Assembly (NCBI GenBank): GCA_002441445.1
Contig: DJWC01000126.1
Location: 1 to 64,000 of the forward strand
From: Pusillimonas sp. UBA6240
GTDB lineage: Bacteria; Pseudomonadota; Gammaproteobacteria; Burkholderiales; Burkholderiaceae_B
DNA length: 64,000 nucleotides
Direction of reading: 5' to 3'
The notes under the pieces: model-generated
What the model saw: the letters and a program-made list of their open reading frames with translations, nothing else
What the model was told of the DNA's origin: nothing
Database searches by the model: none
Part shown: piece after piece, positions 10,074-18,167 of the stretch
Layout: every line of letters begins with the position of its first letter
Numbering within the stretch: position 1 is the stretch's first letter
Translations under genes and position numbers: made by a program

Positions 10074-11446
10074 AACGCCTGCCTCGCCCCGTACTGAGCT
10101 TCTACGGCGACGATTTCACCGGCTCGACGGACGTCATGGAGGTGCTCGCTTCAAATGGCCTGGACACCCTGCTATTTCTGCATCGCCCAGAAGCGAAAGA
10201 CATCGCTGTGGCGTGCGAGCGTTTTGCAGCGATAGGGATCGCCGGAATAAGCCGTAGCCAGGGAGTCGCATGGATGGATGCGGAACTGCCGGCCATCTAT
10301 CGAGCGCTGTCCGAAATAGGGGCGCCGCTCTGTCATTACAAAGTTTGCTCGACCTTCGATTCGTCGTCCAGCATAGGCAACATCGGCCGAGCAATACAAA
10401 TAGGCCGGGCGACATTCAAGTCGCAGACCGCCACCCCTTTGGTCGTGGGCGCCCCCGCCTTGCGGCGCTATACCGCCTTCGGCCAGCTTTTCGCGTCTGT
10501 AGGAAACACGCCTCATCGCATAGATCGCCATCCCACGATGTCGGTGCACCCGTCGACGCCCATGGATGAAGCGGACTTGCGCCTGCATCTCGCGCGCCAG
10601 GCCCCGCTGCGCATTGGGCTTTACGATATCGTCACCCAACAATCGAGCGATGCCGACAAGGCGCTGTCCGACCAGTGGTCGGGCAACGACGTCGTTCTTC
10701 TGGACGTCCTGGACGAGCGGTCGCAAGAATGCGCGGGCCGCGCCATCTGGGAGCTCGCGGAAAGCCAAGCCGGCACGCTGTTCTGCGCAGGGTCGTCCGG
10801 GGTGGAATATGCACTGGTCAATCATTGGCGCAAGGCTGGCTACTCCAACATCCAGCCCACGCCGATGCGCGCCGACCGGGTAGATAAAATCATAGGCATA
10901 TCCGGGAGTTGCTCGCCGGTCACCGCGGACCAAATCGCCGCAGCTGAACGCGATGGCTTTGCCTGCCTGCGGGCGAACCCGCTGCTTCTCTTGAACGCGG
11001 CGTCCAGGGCGGCCGAGGAACGGCGGCTTCAGGAAACGGCATACGATGCGCTAGCGCATGATCGCAGTGTGTTGATTTTCACGGCTGCGGGGCCTGATGA
11101 TCCGTCCCTGCAAGAGGTAAGCCGCTACTTGCTCGGCCATGGACTGGACCACGCAGCCGCAATGGGACGATTGGCCCGGACCATGGGAGAACTGCTGCGC
11201 ACCCTGGTATCGGTCAGCGGCGTCGAACGCGTCGTCATTGCGGGAGGCGATACGTCGGGACATGCGGTACAGGCGCTGGGGCTGACGGCGCTGAAAATGT
11301 CGGCCGCGCTTGCGCCCGGGGGCCCGCTCTGTGCCGGATACGTGCGGGTCGATGAACGGCCCGCGATCGAAATCGCGCTGAAGGGTGGTCAGATAGGCGG
11401 CCCGCGCTATTTCGCCTCTGTCCGCGCAGGCAGGAACCTGGGGTAG
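10070..11446 (+). CDS. DUF1537 four-carbon acid sugar kinase, OiaK-like candidate
   Basis: This 458-residue acid-sugar kinase of the DUF1537 family (OtnK, DtnK and OiaK belong here) transfers the gamma-phosphate of ATP to a sugar acid. The N-terminal substrate domain has FYGDDFTGSTDVME, and the C-terminal nucleotide domain has VVIAGGDTSGHAVQALG and CAGSSGVE. The ATG at 10070 overlaps the stop of the RuBisCO-like gene. The frame is open further upstream, but that part is an antisense-style reading of the previous gene. In context it probably phosphorylates the 3-oxo acid that the RuBisCO-like protein then cleaves. Confidence 0.9.
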   Translation: MKRLPRPVLSFYGDDFTGSTDVMEVLASNGLDTLLFLHRPEAKDIAVACERFAAIGIAGISRSQGVAWMDAELPAIYRALSEIGAPLCHYKVCSTFDSSSSIGNIGRAIQIGRATFKSQTATPLVVGAPALRRYTAFGQLFASVGNTPHRIDRHPTMSVHPSTPMDEADLRLHLARQAPLRIGLYDIVTQQSSDADKALSDQWSGNDVVLLDVLDERSQECAGRAIWELAESQAGTLFCAGSSGVEYALVNHWRKAGYSNIQPTPMRADRVDKIIGISGSCSPVTADQIAAAERDGFACLRANPLLLLNAASRAAEERRLQETAYDALAHDRSVLIFTAAGPDDPSLQEVSRYLLGHGLDHAAAMGRLARTMGELLRTLVSVSGVERVVIAGGDTSGHAVQALGLTALKMSAALAPGGPLCAGYVRVDERPAIEIALKGGQIGGPRYFASVRAGRNLG

Positions 11447-11522
11447 AAAGCCGCGGCGTCCGGTTACAAAATATCGCCACTAGATATGCTGCTTTCAGGC
11501 AGGTAGACTTGATCTATATCGT

Positions 11523-11541
11523 AATGAGAGCGAATCTCATT
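11523..11541 (+). promoter_or_regulatory. Candidate Fur box upstream of the response-regulator gene
   Basis: The 19-mer AATGAGAGCGAATCTCATT contains the inverted repeat ATGAGA/TCTCAT and agrees with the 19-base Fur consensus at about 13 positions. It lies 70 bases before the ATG at 11611, in an A/T-rich stretch with a possible -10 (TATAAT-like) just after it. The rest of the 11447-11610 gap shows nothing else. Confidence 0.55.
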
Positions 11542-11610
11542 TGTATATAATAATCGTCTTGCCTCAAGCCGGAGCCCCATGCTTGCCGCGTTTTCCTGCC
11601 TGCCACAATC

Positions 11611-12324
11611 ATGCTGCTAGCTTCCCCGAACCGTCATCGCATCCTGGTGGCCGACGGCGACGTCGATATGGCGACCATGTTGAGCGAATACCTGTCCATG
11701 GACATGTTCCACGTGACGGTGGTCCACGACGGCCTGGCGGCCATGCAAGCGCTGGCGCGCCAGACTTTCGATATCATGCTGCTGGAACTCATGCTGCCCC
11801 ATGTCAACGGGCTTGAACTGCTGCGCCGCTATCGCCGGCATGCGCAGCAGCCCGTCATCATGATGTCCGCCCACAGCAGCGAGGCGGACCGCGTGCTGGG
11901 CCTGGAAAGCGGAGCCGACGACTATTTGACCAAGCCTTTCGGACCGCGGGAGCTCAAGGCGCGCATACGGACCATATTGCGCCGCGTCGCCGGCCAGCCC
12001 GGCGCCGATGGCGAACTGCAGTTCGGACCGCTGTCCTACCGCCCTTCGACCGGCAACATCTACTGGAACGGGCGGGTAACGGCCCTGACCGGCGCCGAGC
12101 AGCGCCTGCTGGAGCGGCTGATGCGCCTGCCGGGCCAGATCGTCTCCCGCCAGGACCTGGCCATATACGCGCTGGGCCGCATCCCATCGACTTACGATCG
12201 CTGCATCGAGACCCACATAAGCAATATCCGCCGCAAGCTGCGGCTGGACCTGCCCTCGGCTCCGGTGGTGTTGCGCAACCTGCGGGGACGAGGCTATATG
12301 CTGGCGGCGGGCCATTCGGGCTGA
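11611..12324 (+). CDS. OmpR/PhoB-type response regulator with degenerate receiver (PfeR-like position)
   Basis: This 237-residue protein has an N-terminal receiver domain and a C-terminal winged-helix DNA-binding domain (about residues 135-230, with DLAIYALGR and the RxxxxHISNIRRKL recognition helix). The phospho-accepting aspartate is replaced by glutamate at residue 59 (LLELMLP, codon GAA at 11785-11787). One of the two metal-binding acids near the N-terminus is glycine (VADGD, G16), while the switch lysine (LTKPF) is kept. No sensor kinase is encoded in the window. In Pseudomonas, PfeR/PfeS of this class controls the enterobactin receptor PfeA, and here a FepA/PfeA-like gene lies two genes away. 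The 3' end overlaps the convergent methyltransferase gene by 31 bases. Confidence 0.88.
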   Translation: MLLASPNRHRILVADGDVDMATMLSEYLSMDMFHVTVVHDGLAAMQALARQTFDIMLLELMLPHVNGLELLRRYRRHAQQPVIMMSAHSSEADRVLGLESGADDYLTKPFGPRELKARIRTILRRVAGQPGADGELQFGPLSYRPSTGNIYWNGRVTALTGAEQRLLERLMRLPGQIVSRQDLAIYALGRIPSTYDRCIETHISNIRRKLRLDLPSAPVVLRNLRGRGYMLAAGHSG

Positions 12325-13718
12325 ACATCGGCCGGAGGGATGGCGGATCCGATGGCGGGCACCGGCAGATAATGCGGCGCGCCCCGTTCGCGGCTTCGCT
12401 CATCCAGGACCGCCCGCAATCGTTCGTGAGCCCCCTGCGCGGCCCCGCCGGTTTCATCCGGGCGCAGGAAATGCACCCAGCCCACCCATGCCAAGGCTTG
12501 CAGCAACTGGCTGACCATGCCCGGATTCCGGCGGTATTCGGGCAGCGCCAGGAAATCCGCATAGGACCGGGGCCCCTGCCGCAAGGCGCGCAACAGCGGC
12601 GCCACATAGCCGCCGGCGATGCTGACGGGGCCGATGCGGGTCTCGAACGCCAGATCGGCCTTGCCGGCTTGCGTCTGTATGTCCTCCAGGCCAGGGGCCT
12701 CGGGCAGGGCAATGACTCTTTGCCGCAACAGGACCTGCCGATGCGCATCGGCAGTCAGCAGGCTGCCTGCGCCGGAGCGCTTCTGGTAGATGTCGCGGCG
12801 CTGGTTCTGGTTGCGCGCGATATCACGGGCGGTTTCCATTCTGGCCGCATCCCAGCCGGCTCGAACCATCTCGGCCATGACGGGCGCCATTTTGCCCGGA
12901 ATCGATAGCGCGTCGATGTTTTCCAGCAGGCTGGCGCTGCCCGCGTAGTCGCAGCCTATCGCATCCATGGAGGCGATCACGTCGCTGACATGGAAGGCCT
13001 GCCATTCCGGGTTCAGGAATTCGTGAGCCAGATAGGCGGGATCCATGGCATCCAGGCGCGAGACTTCGCGCGAGGCCGGCGCATGCTCGGTGAAATAACC
13101 CGCGCCATTGTCCGCCAGCCGCTTCAGCCAGGCGATGCCATGCTTGATCCTGTCGTCCGTGGACCCCGCCGTAGCTTGCGCCACCAGCCTCAGCATGCGC
13201 TGCGCCGCGCTGAAGGATGCCGCCCCGGGATGGGTAATATAGGAAACGTAGAATATGCCGCCCGGCCGCAAGCGTTGCCGGACGATACGGTGGACAGCCT
13301 CACGCATGCCGGCGTCGATCCAGGAATACACGCCGTGCATGACGATGAAATCGCATTCGGGCAGGCCATGTTCGGGATCGTCCAGCAATTGGTCGAACGA
13401 AGCTTGCAGGAAGACGGCGTTGCCCACCCCCGCACGTTCGGCCAGTTGGCGCGCTTCCGCAATCTCGCCGGCATTGAAGTCGACGCCGATAAAGCGTCCG
13501 AGCGGATTCGTCGCGGCGGCAATCAGCGTGCTGATGCCGGTGCCGCAACCCAGATCGAGCCACACATAAGGCTTGCCGATGTCGGGGCAGCTGCGGCCCA
13601 GCGCCTGCAGCGTGGACGCGAGCCATACCGGCATGATTTCCCTATGGAAGTGATCCGGATAGGCCACCTGCGTGAGATATCCGGACGATGGGGGCTGTTG
13701 CAATGTGGAAGAGGCCAT
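12294..13718 (-). CDS. Class I SAM-dependent methyltransferase with methyltransferase-regulatory domain
   Basis: This protein of about 474 residues has an N-terminal Rossmann methyltransferase domain (VWLDLGCGTGISTL, then GVDFNAGEIAEARQLAERAG) and a C-terminal half of the regulatory-domain type (RLDAMDPAYLAHEFLNPEWQAF) found in protein lysine methyltransferases such as PKMT1. The ATG at 13718 is preferred over one at 13766, because the extra 16 residues would be encoded by a perfect GC hairpin. It lies downstream of the siderophore receptor gene on the same strand, about 60 bases away. Substrate is unknown: a receptor or other outer-membrane protein, or the siderophore, are both possible, without direct evidence. 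Confidence 0.82.
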   Translation of the reverse strand: MASSTLQQPPSSGYLTQVAYPDHFHREIMPVWLASTLQALGRSCPDIGKPYVWLDLGCGTGISTLIAAATNPLGRFIGVDFNAGEIAEARQLAERAGVGNAVFLQASFDQLLDDPEHGLPECDFIVMHGVYSWIDAGMREAVHRIVRQRLRPGGIFYVSYITHPGAASFSAAQRMLRLVAQATAGSTDDRIKHGIAWLKRLADNGAGYFTEHAPASREVSRLDAMDPAYLAHEFLNPEWQAFHVSDVIASMDAIGCDYAGSASLLENIDALSIPGKMAPVMAEMVRAGWDAARMETARDIARNQNQRRDIYQKRSGAGSLLTADAHRQVLLRQRVIALPEAPGLEDIQTQAGKADLAFETRIGPVSIAGGYVAPLLRALRQGPRSYADFLALPEYRRNPGMVSQLLQALAWVGWVHFLRPDETGGAAQGAHERLRAVLDERSRERGAPHYLPVPAIGSAIPPADVQPEWPAASI

Positions 13719-13727
13719 ATTCGGAAG

Positions 13728-13761
13728 CCGCGCCGCGCCGGATCGCGCAGCGCGGCGCGGC
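13728..13761 (-). promoter_or_regulatory. 12-bp perfect GC stem-loop between receptor and methyltransferase genes
   Basis: GCCGCGCCGCGC at 13728-13739 pairs exactly with GCGCGGCGCGGC at 13750-13761, leaving a ten-base loop. Reading in gene direction there is no T-run after it, so it is more likely an attenuating or 3'-end-protecting hairpin after the receptor transcript than a full terminator. It sets receptor and methyltransferase expression apart. Confidence 0.5.
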
Positions 13762-13775
13762 GCCATTCGAAAAAA

Positions 13776-16001
13776 TCAGAACGAGGCGGTCATCGTGAAG
13801 TAATAGAGCCGGCCAGGTTCATTGTACGAGGCGGCGCCCGCGCCATTGGTCGCCGCCTCGCGGTACAGCCGCTTGTCGAACAAGTTGTTCACGCCGACAC
13901 GGAAGTACAGGTTCTTATCGTACTGATAGCTGCTGCCCAAGCCGAAGATGGCGTAAGACCCGCGCTCATTCAGTGCGTCGCCGGTCTCGGCGTTATTGTT
14001 GGGGTTGGCATTCGGATTTTGCGTACGCGGCTTCTGCTTGCCATAGAAGGTCGCCAAAGCCTGGAGGGACAGCTTCTCGGTCGCCTGCCAGTCGAGCGTG
14101 CTGTTGATCGTGTAGCGCGGAATCACCGACAAGGGCTGCCCTGTTTCCTTGCTCTTGTTTTCGATCATATACGTGAAATTGTTGACCAGTTTCAGCGTCT
14201 TGCCGTCTTCCCCGATCAATGGAATATTCAGGTTGCCTTCGAAACCCCGGATGATGGCTTTGCCTGAATTGGTCCACTGATACACCGATGCGCCGCCTAT
14301 GCGCGGCGGCACTCCCTGTTGGCCAAGATCCGCGATGATTTTGTTCTTATAGTCGTTCTGGAAATAAGTCAGCCCGGCGGACCAGCCGTCGCGGTCGTAG
14401 GCAATGCCGATTTCCTTGTTGATGCTCGTCTCGGGCTGCAGGTCGGGATTGCCCACGATCCAGCAAGGCCCGGGCACCCCCGCGGGGCATCCATTGCCCA
14501 TGGTCACGTACAGGTAGCTCGAATTCATCTGATACAGATTGGGGGCCTTGAAAGCGCGCGCGATACCGCCTTTGATGGTGATTTCAGGCGTCAGGTAATA
14601 AGATGCGTTCAGGCTGGGGCTCCAGTTGGAACCCGCCGCATCGTGGTGGTCGAAACGCACGCCGGGAGTCAAGACGAAATCCTCGGTGACCTCGATGTTG
14701 TCTTCCAGGTAGAAAGCGTAGGAACGCGCCTTGGCCTTGTCGCTGAAATTGGGGAACACCACATTGCCTGCCTGGTATTGATTGCGGGCGGAAGAGGTGC
14801 TGTAGGGATCCTTGAGCGATTCTTCACGCCATTCGCCCCCCACGGTCAAGATTTGATGCAGGCCGCCCAGGTTGAGCGGCACATTGAATTCCCCGTTGGC
14901 CAGATAATTGTTCAATTGCGAAACGGAGCGCTCGGCGTTGGGGTTGCCTATCGTTCCCTCGCCGCCGCCCGCCAGGCCCTCGTTGAGGCGGGAATTGGTC
15001 GTGCCTTCGTAGGCGAAGGTCAGTCGCGAGGTTTTGCCGCCGCCGTAGTCCCCGCGATGCGTAACGGACGCGGTACGCCGGTACATCGTGTTGGTTTCAG
15101 ATCCGAACAAGCTCTCTTGCGTGGCCGTATTTCCGCCCAACATGTACTCGCCGGCGTAGAGGTTGCCCTGGCGGCCGAAGCCGCCTTCGAATTCCAGCAC
15201 ATGCTGTTTATTCAGGTCCCAGCGCAACAGAGCGTTGATGTCTTTGTTGCGCACGCCCTCGCGGCCGCTGGGCGGCACCGCCACTCTGGATGACGACGCA
15301 TTCACGTCGAGCGAATCCGGATCGGTTTTCGCCAGGTTGCCGAACAACCGGAACGACAACTTCTCGGAGATGGGGCCGGCCAGCGTGAAGCCCATGCGGC
15401 GCGTGTCGCCTTCGTCGCTGTGATCGGCGATGGACTGATAGAGCGTAACGGAGCCGGACAGCTTGTCGGTCGGGCGTTTGGTGATGATGTTCACCACACC
15501 GCCGGCCGCACCCGATCCGTAGCGGGCGGCCGCCGGGCCGCGCAGCACCTCGATGCGCTCCACCGCTTCCACGGGAACCCAGTTGCTGTCGCCGCGGCTG
15601 TTGCGTTCCCCATTGCGCCCCATGCGCACGGCATCGCGCGAATGCACGGGCTTGCCATCGATCAGGATCAATGTATTTTCCGGGCCCATGCCGCGCAGGT
15701 CGATCTGGCGATTGTTCCCATAGGCGCCCGAAGAGCTGTTGCCCGTGAGGTTGACGCCCGGCATGGTGCGTATGATTTCCGCCAGGTCATTTGCGGGAGG
15801 GCGCTCCTTCAGCGCCTGTTGATTGATGGTCGAGACACCGGGCGCCTGCAATAACTCCTGTTCCGCCGTTCCAAGGACGCGGACCGATTCCAGGGTCGTG
15901 ACGGGCGCTTCGGTCGTCTGGGCGAATGCGGCGGACACTGTCAGGCTCAACAAGGACGGCGCCAGGACCGACTGCGCGGCGCGGCGTGAATATTTTTTCA
16001 T
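13776..16001 (-). CDS. TonB-dependent ferric-catecholate siderophore receptor (FepA/PfeA/BfeA-like)
   Basis: This is a 741-residue outer-membrane receptor. It has a signal peptide (SLTVSAAFAQ), then a TonB-box-like start (TLESVRVLGT) and a plug domain with NLTGNSSSGAYGNNRQIDLRGMGPENTLILIDG and VERIEVLRGPAAARYGSGAAGGVVNI. A 22-strand barrel follows, ending in the terminal aromatic TASF. The plug wording is that of the FepA/BfeA enterobactin receptor group. It is transcribed away from the importer genes and has a good Fur-box candidate just before its start. Together with the FecCD importer and esterase it should recover the ferric form of the siderophore made by the downstream cluster. Confidence 0.93.
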   Translation of the reverse strand: MKKYSRRAAQSVLAPSLLSLTVSAAFAQTTEAPVTTLESVRVLGTAEQELLQAPGVSTINQQALKERPPANDLAEIIRTMPGVNLTGNSSSGAYGNNRQIDLRGMGPENTLILIDGKPVHSRDAVRMGRNGERNSRGDSNWVPVEAVERIEVLRGPAAARYGSGAAGGVVNIITKRPTDKLSGSVTLYQSIADHSDEGDTRRMGFTLAGPISEKLSFRLFGNLAKTDPDSLDVNASSSRVAVPPSGREGVRNKDINALLRWDLNKQHVLEFEGGFGRQGNLYAGEYMLGGNTATQESLFGSETNTMYRRTASVTHRGDYGGGKTSRLTFAYEGTTNSRLNEGLAGGGEGTIGNPNAERSVSQLNNYLANGEFNVPLNLGGLHQILTVGGEWREESLKDPYSTSSARNQYQAGNVVFPNFSDKAKARSYAFYLEDNIEVTEDFVLTPGVRFDHHDAAGSNWSPSLNASYYLTPEITIKGGIARAFKAPNLYQMNSSYLYVTMGNGCPAGVPGPCWIVGNPDLQPETSINKEIGIAYDRDGWSAGLTYFQNDYKNKIIADLGQQGVPPRIGGASVYQWTNSGKAIIRGFEGNLNIPLIGEDGKTLKLVNNFTYMIENKSKETGQPLSVIPRYTINSTLDWQATEKLSLQALATFYGKQKPRTQNPNANPNNNAETGDALNERGSYAIFGLGSSYQYDKNLYFRVGVNNLFDKRLYREAATNGAGAASYNEPGRLYYFTMTASF

Positions 16002-16320
16002 AGCGAGCTTCTCAATTAAGAATAATTCTCAAAATCATTTCGCGCTATCATATTGAGACCCTGCACCGGAAGCCAGCAACTTAGACTTTCTTGAGTTTTC
16101 TTTCGTGTTCTTGACCAACAGTGATCCCGGTTCGCGGCTGCCACGCCACGGCAAAGCGCCGCCACGGCAGGCGGGCGGCGGCACGGCGGCGGCGAAGCAC
16201 TTTGCGATATAACGGTACAATCCTTAACAGGACGCATTATCATTGCCTTTCCCGCCGCAATGAAGGGCACCGCGATACCCTATACTTCGATCTCGCTAAT
16301 TTTTCTCATTCAGGCCTTCA
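16002..16320. promoter_or_regulatory. Divergent intergenic region with three Fur-box candidates
   Basis: No gene lies here. At 16021-16039, AATAATTCTCAAAATCATT matches the Fur consensus at 14 of 19 positions and sits 20 bases before the receptor start. At 16235-16244, CATTATCATT is a perfect Fur half-site. At 16297-16310, TAATTTTTCTCATT is a weaker site just before the permease ATG at 16321. The middle part contains GC-rich arms (GCCGCC-rich, 16140-16200) without clear function. Confidence 0.55.
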
Positions 16321-17373
16321 ATGCTTTCTGCTCATACGGCGCGGCTGGCTGAAACGCAATATCAGCAGTTGATCAGGACTCGCTGGCTGATGGTGGCCGC
16401 GCTGGTGTTCGTCATTGTCTTTTCGACCCTGGCCGACTTCACCCTGGGGCCGTCCGCCCTGACGTGGCCGGACTTGTTCCAGACCCTGCTGCAACCCTCC
16501 ACGGCGGAGCCCACCGTGCGGGTCATCGTCTGGGAATTCAGGCTGCCCTATTCGATGATGGCGGTGGCGGTCGGCATGGCCCTGGGACTGGCGGGCGCTG
16601 AAATGCAGACTATATTGAACAACCCGCTGGCCAGCCCATTTACGCTGGGCATTTCCTCGGCGGCGGCATTCGGCGCCTCGCTGGCCATCGTGCTGGATAT
16701 GTCCCTGCCCGGCCTGCCCCATAGCTGGATGATAGGCGGCAACGCCTTCCTGTTCGCGCTGCTGTCCGCCCTGCTGCTGGACGCCGCTGCCCGCTGGGGC
16801 GCCATGAGCAGTTCCGGCATGGTGCTGTTCGGCATCGCCATGGTGTTTTCCTTCAATGCGCTGGTTTCGCTGATGCAGTTCATCGCCAGCGCCGAAGACT
16901 TGCAGGGCCTGGTTTTCTGGACGATGGGCAGCCTGTCGCGCGCCACCTGGCCCAAGGTGGGCGCCATGATGCTCGCCGTGGCCTTGATATGGCCGCTGGC
17001 GATGCGGGACGCCTGGAAATTGACGGCGCTGCGCCTGGGCGAAGACCGGGCATCCAGCTTTGGCATCAATGTGCAAAGGCTGCGGCTGACCTCTTTGCTG
17101 CGCATCAGCCTGCTCGCCGCGCTGGCGGTGTCCTTCGTGGGCACCATCAGCTTCATCGGCCTGATCGCTCCGCACATCGCGCGGCGGCTCTTTGGCGAAG
17201 ACCATCGCTTCTATCTGCCCGGCAGCGCCCTGGTCGGCGCCATGGTGCTGTCGCTGGCCTCGATCGCCTCCAAGAATATCTCCAGCGGCATCATCGTGCC
17301 GGTCGGCATCGTCACGTCGCTGGTCGGCGTCCCTTTCTTTTTATCGGTGGTATTGCGCCGCCAAAGCAACTGA
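16321..17373 (+). CDS. FecCD-family iron-siderophore ABC permease
   Basis: This 350-residue inner-membrane permease has about nine to ten hydrophobic segments. FecCD signatures seen are WEFRLPYSMMAVAVGMALGLAGAEMQTILNNPLASPFTLGISS and the coupling segment TISFIGLIAPHIARRLFGEDHR. It is the only permease gene of the importer, so it should act as a homodimer, unlike the FepD/FepG pair of E. coli. It is first in an operon with an ATPase, a binding protein and an esterase. Five bases separate it from the ATPase start. Confidence 0.92.
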   Translation: MLSAHTARLAETQYQQLIRTRWLMVAALVFVIVFSTLADFTLGPSALTWPDLFQTLLQPSTAEPTVRVIVWEFRLPYSMMAVAVGMALGLAGAEMQTILNNPLASPFTLGISSAAAFGASLAIVLDMSLPGLPHSWMIGGNAFLFALLSALLLDAAARWGAMSSSGMVLFGIAMVFSFNALVSLMQFIASAEDLQGLVFWTMGSLSRATWPKVGAMMLAVALIWPLAMRDAWKLTALRLGEDRASSFGINVQRLRLTSLLRISLLAALAVSFVGTISFIGLIAPHIARRLFGEDHRFYLPGSALVGAMVLSLASIASKNISSGIIVPVGIVTSLVGVPFFLSVVLRRQSN

Positions 17374-17378
17374 AGGCC

Positions 17379-18164
17379 ATGCTAGAAGTCAGCGATCTGC
17401 GTGTCGCCTATCGCAAACAGGCAATCATCCCGGACCTCACGCTCGAGCCTCTGCGGGCGGGCGCCGTGGTGGCCTTGCTCGGACCCAACGGCAGCGGCAA
17501 GTCCACCCTGCTCAAGGCGCTGGCCGGCTTGCTGCCCTACAAGCAGGGGTCGGTCCGGCTCGACGGAAAGAGCCTGGAAAAAATCAGCTTCGAACAAAGA
17601 GCCCAGCAGGTGGTCTACCTGCCGCAATCCCTGCCGGCCTCGGTGCACCTGCGGGTGCTGGAGTCGGTCCTGGTGGCCGCCAGGGCTTCGGCGCTGGCGG
17701 CCGAAGCGGGCCGCGTGCATCTGGAACAGGTATTGTCCTTGCTGCAGCGCCTGGGCATAGAGCATCTCTCCATGCATTACCTGGACCAGCTTTCGGGCGG
17801 CCAGAAACAACTGGTCGGCCTGGCCCAGGCCTTGATACGCCGCCCGCGCCTGCTGCTGCTGGATGAACCGCTGTCGGCGCTGGATCTGAACTATCAGTTC
17901 CATGTCATGGATTTGCTTGGCCAGGAAACGCACGAGCACGGGCTGATCACCCTCATCGTGCTGCATGATCTCAATGTGGCGCTGCGCCACAGCGACTACG
18001 CCGTCTTGATCAAGCAGGGCGAACTGCTGGGCGAAGGCGCGCCCGGCCAGGTCATCACCCCGGTCGCCCTGGCGGAAGGCTACGGCGTCGAGGCCCGGAT
18101 AGAGCCGTGCTCGAAGGGCATACTGCAGGTTTTGATAGACGGGCTACGCGCCCCGGTAAGGTGA
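17379..18164 (+). CDS. Iron-siderophore ABC transporter ATP-binding protein (FepC-like)
   Basis: This 261-residue ABC ATPase shows Walker A GPNGSGKST near residue 38, the signature LSGGQKQL, Walker B LLLLDEPLSAL and the switch histidine in VLHDLN. The order and wording fit the iron-chelate (FecE/FepC) family. It energises the FecCD permease encoded immediately upstream, and the binding-protein gene starts three bases after its stop. The longer upstream open frame is only read-through of the permease region. Confidence 0.92.
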   Translation: MLEVSDLRVAYRKQAIIPDLTLEPLRAGAVVALLGPNGSGKSTLLKALAGLLPYKQGSVRLDGKSLEKISFEQRAQQVVYLPQSLPASVHLRVLESVLVAARASALAAEAGRVHLEQVLSLLQRLGIEHLSMHYLDQLSGGQKQLVGLAQALIRRPRLLLLDEPLSALDLNYQFHVMDLLGQETHEHGLITLIVLHDLNVALRHSDYAVLIKQGELLGEGAPGQVITPVALAEGYGVEARIEPCSKGILQVLIDGLRAPVR

Positions 18165-18167
18165 AAA

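Noticed and set aside
13718..13766. Longer N-terminus for the methyltransferase
   Set aside because: The added 16 residues are encoded by a perfect GC hairpin and read as Ala/Arg noise.
16235..16310. Three separate strong Fur boxes in the divergent region
   Set aside because: Only 16021-16039 is convincing; 16235-16244 is a half-site and 16297-16310 is weak, so they are kept inside one regulatory entry.
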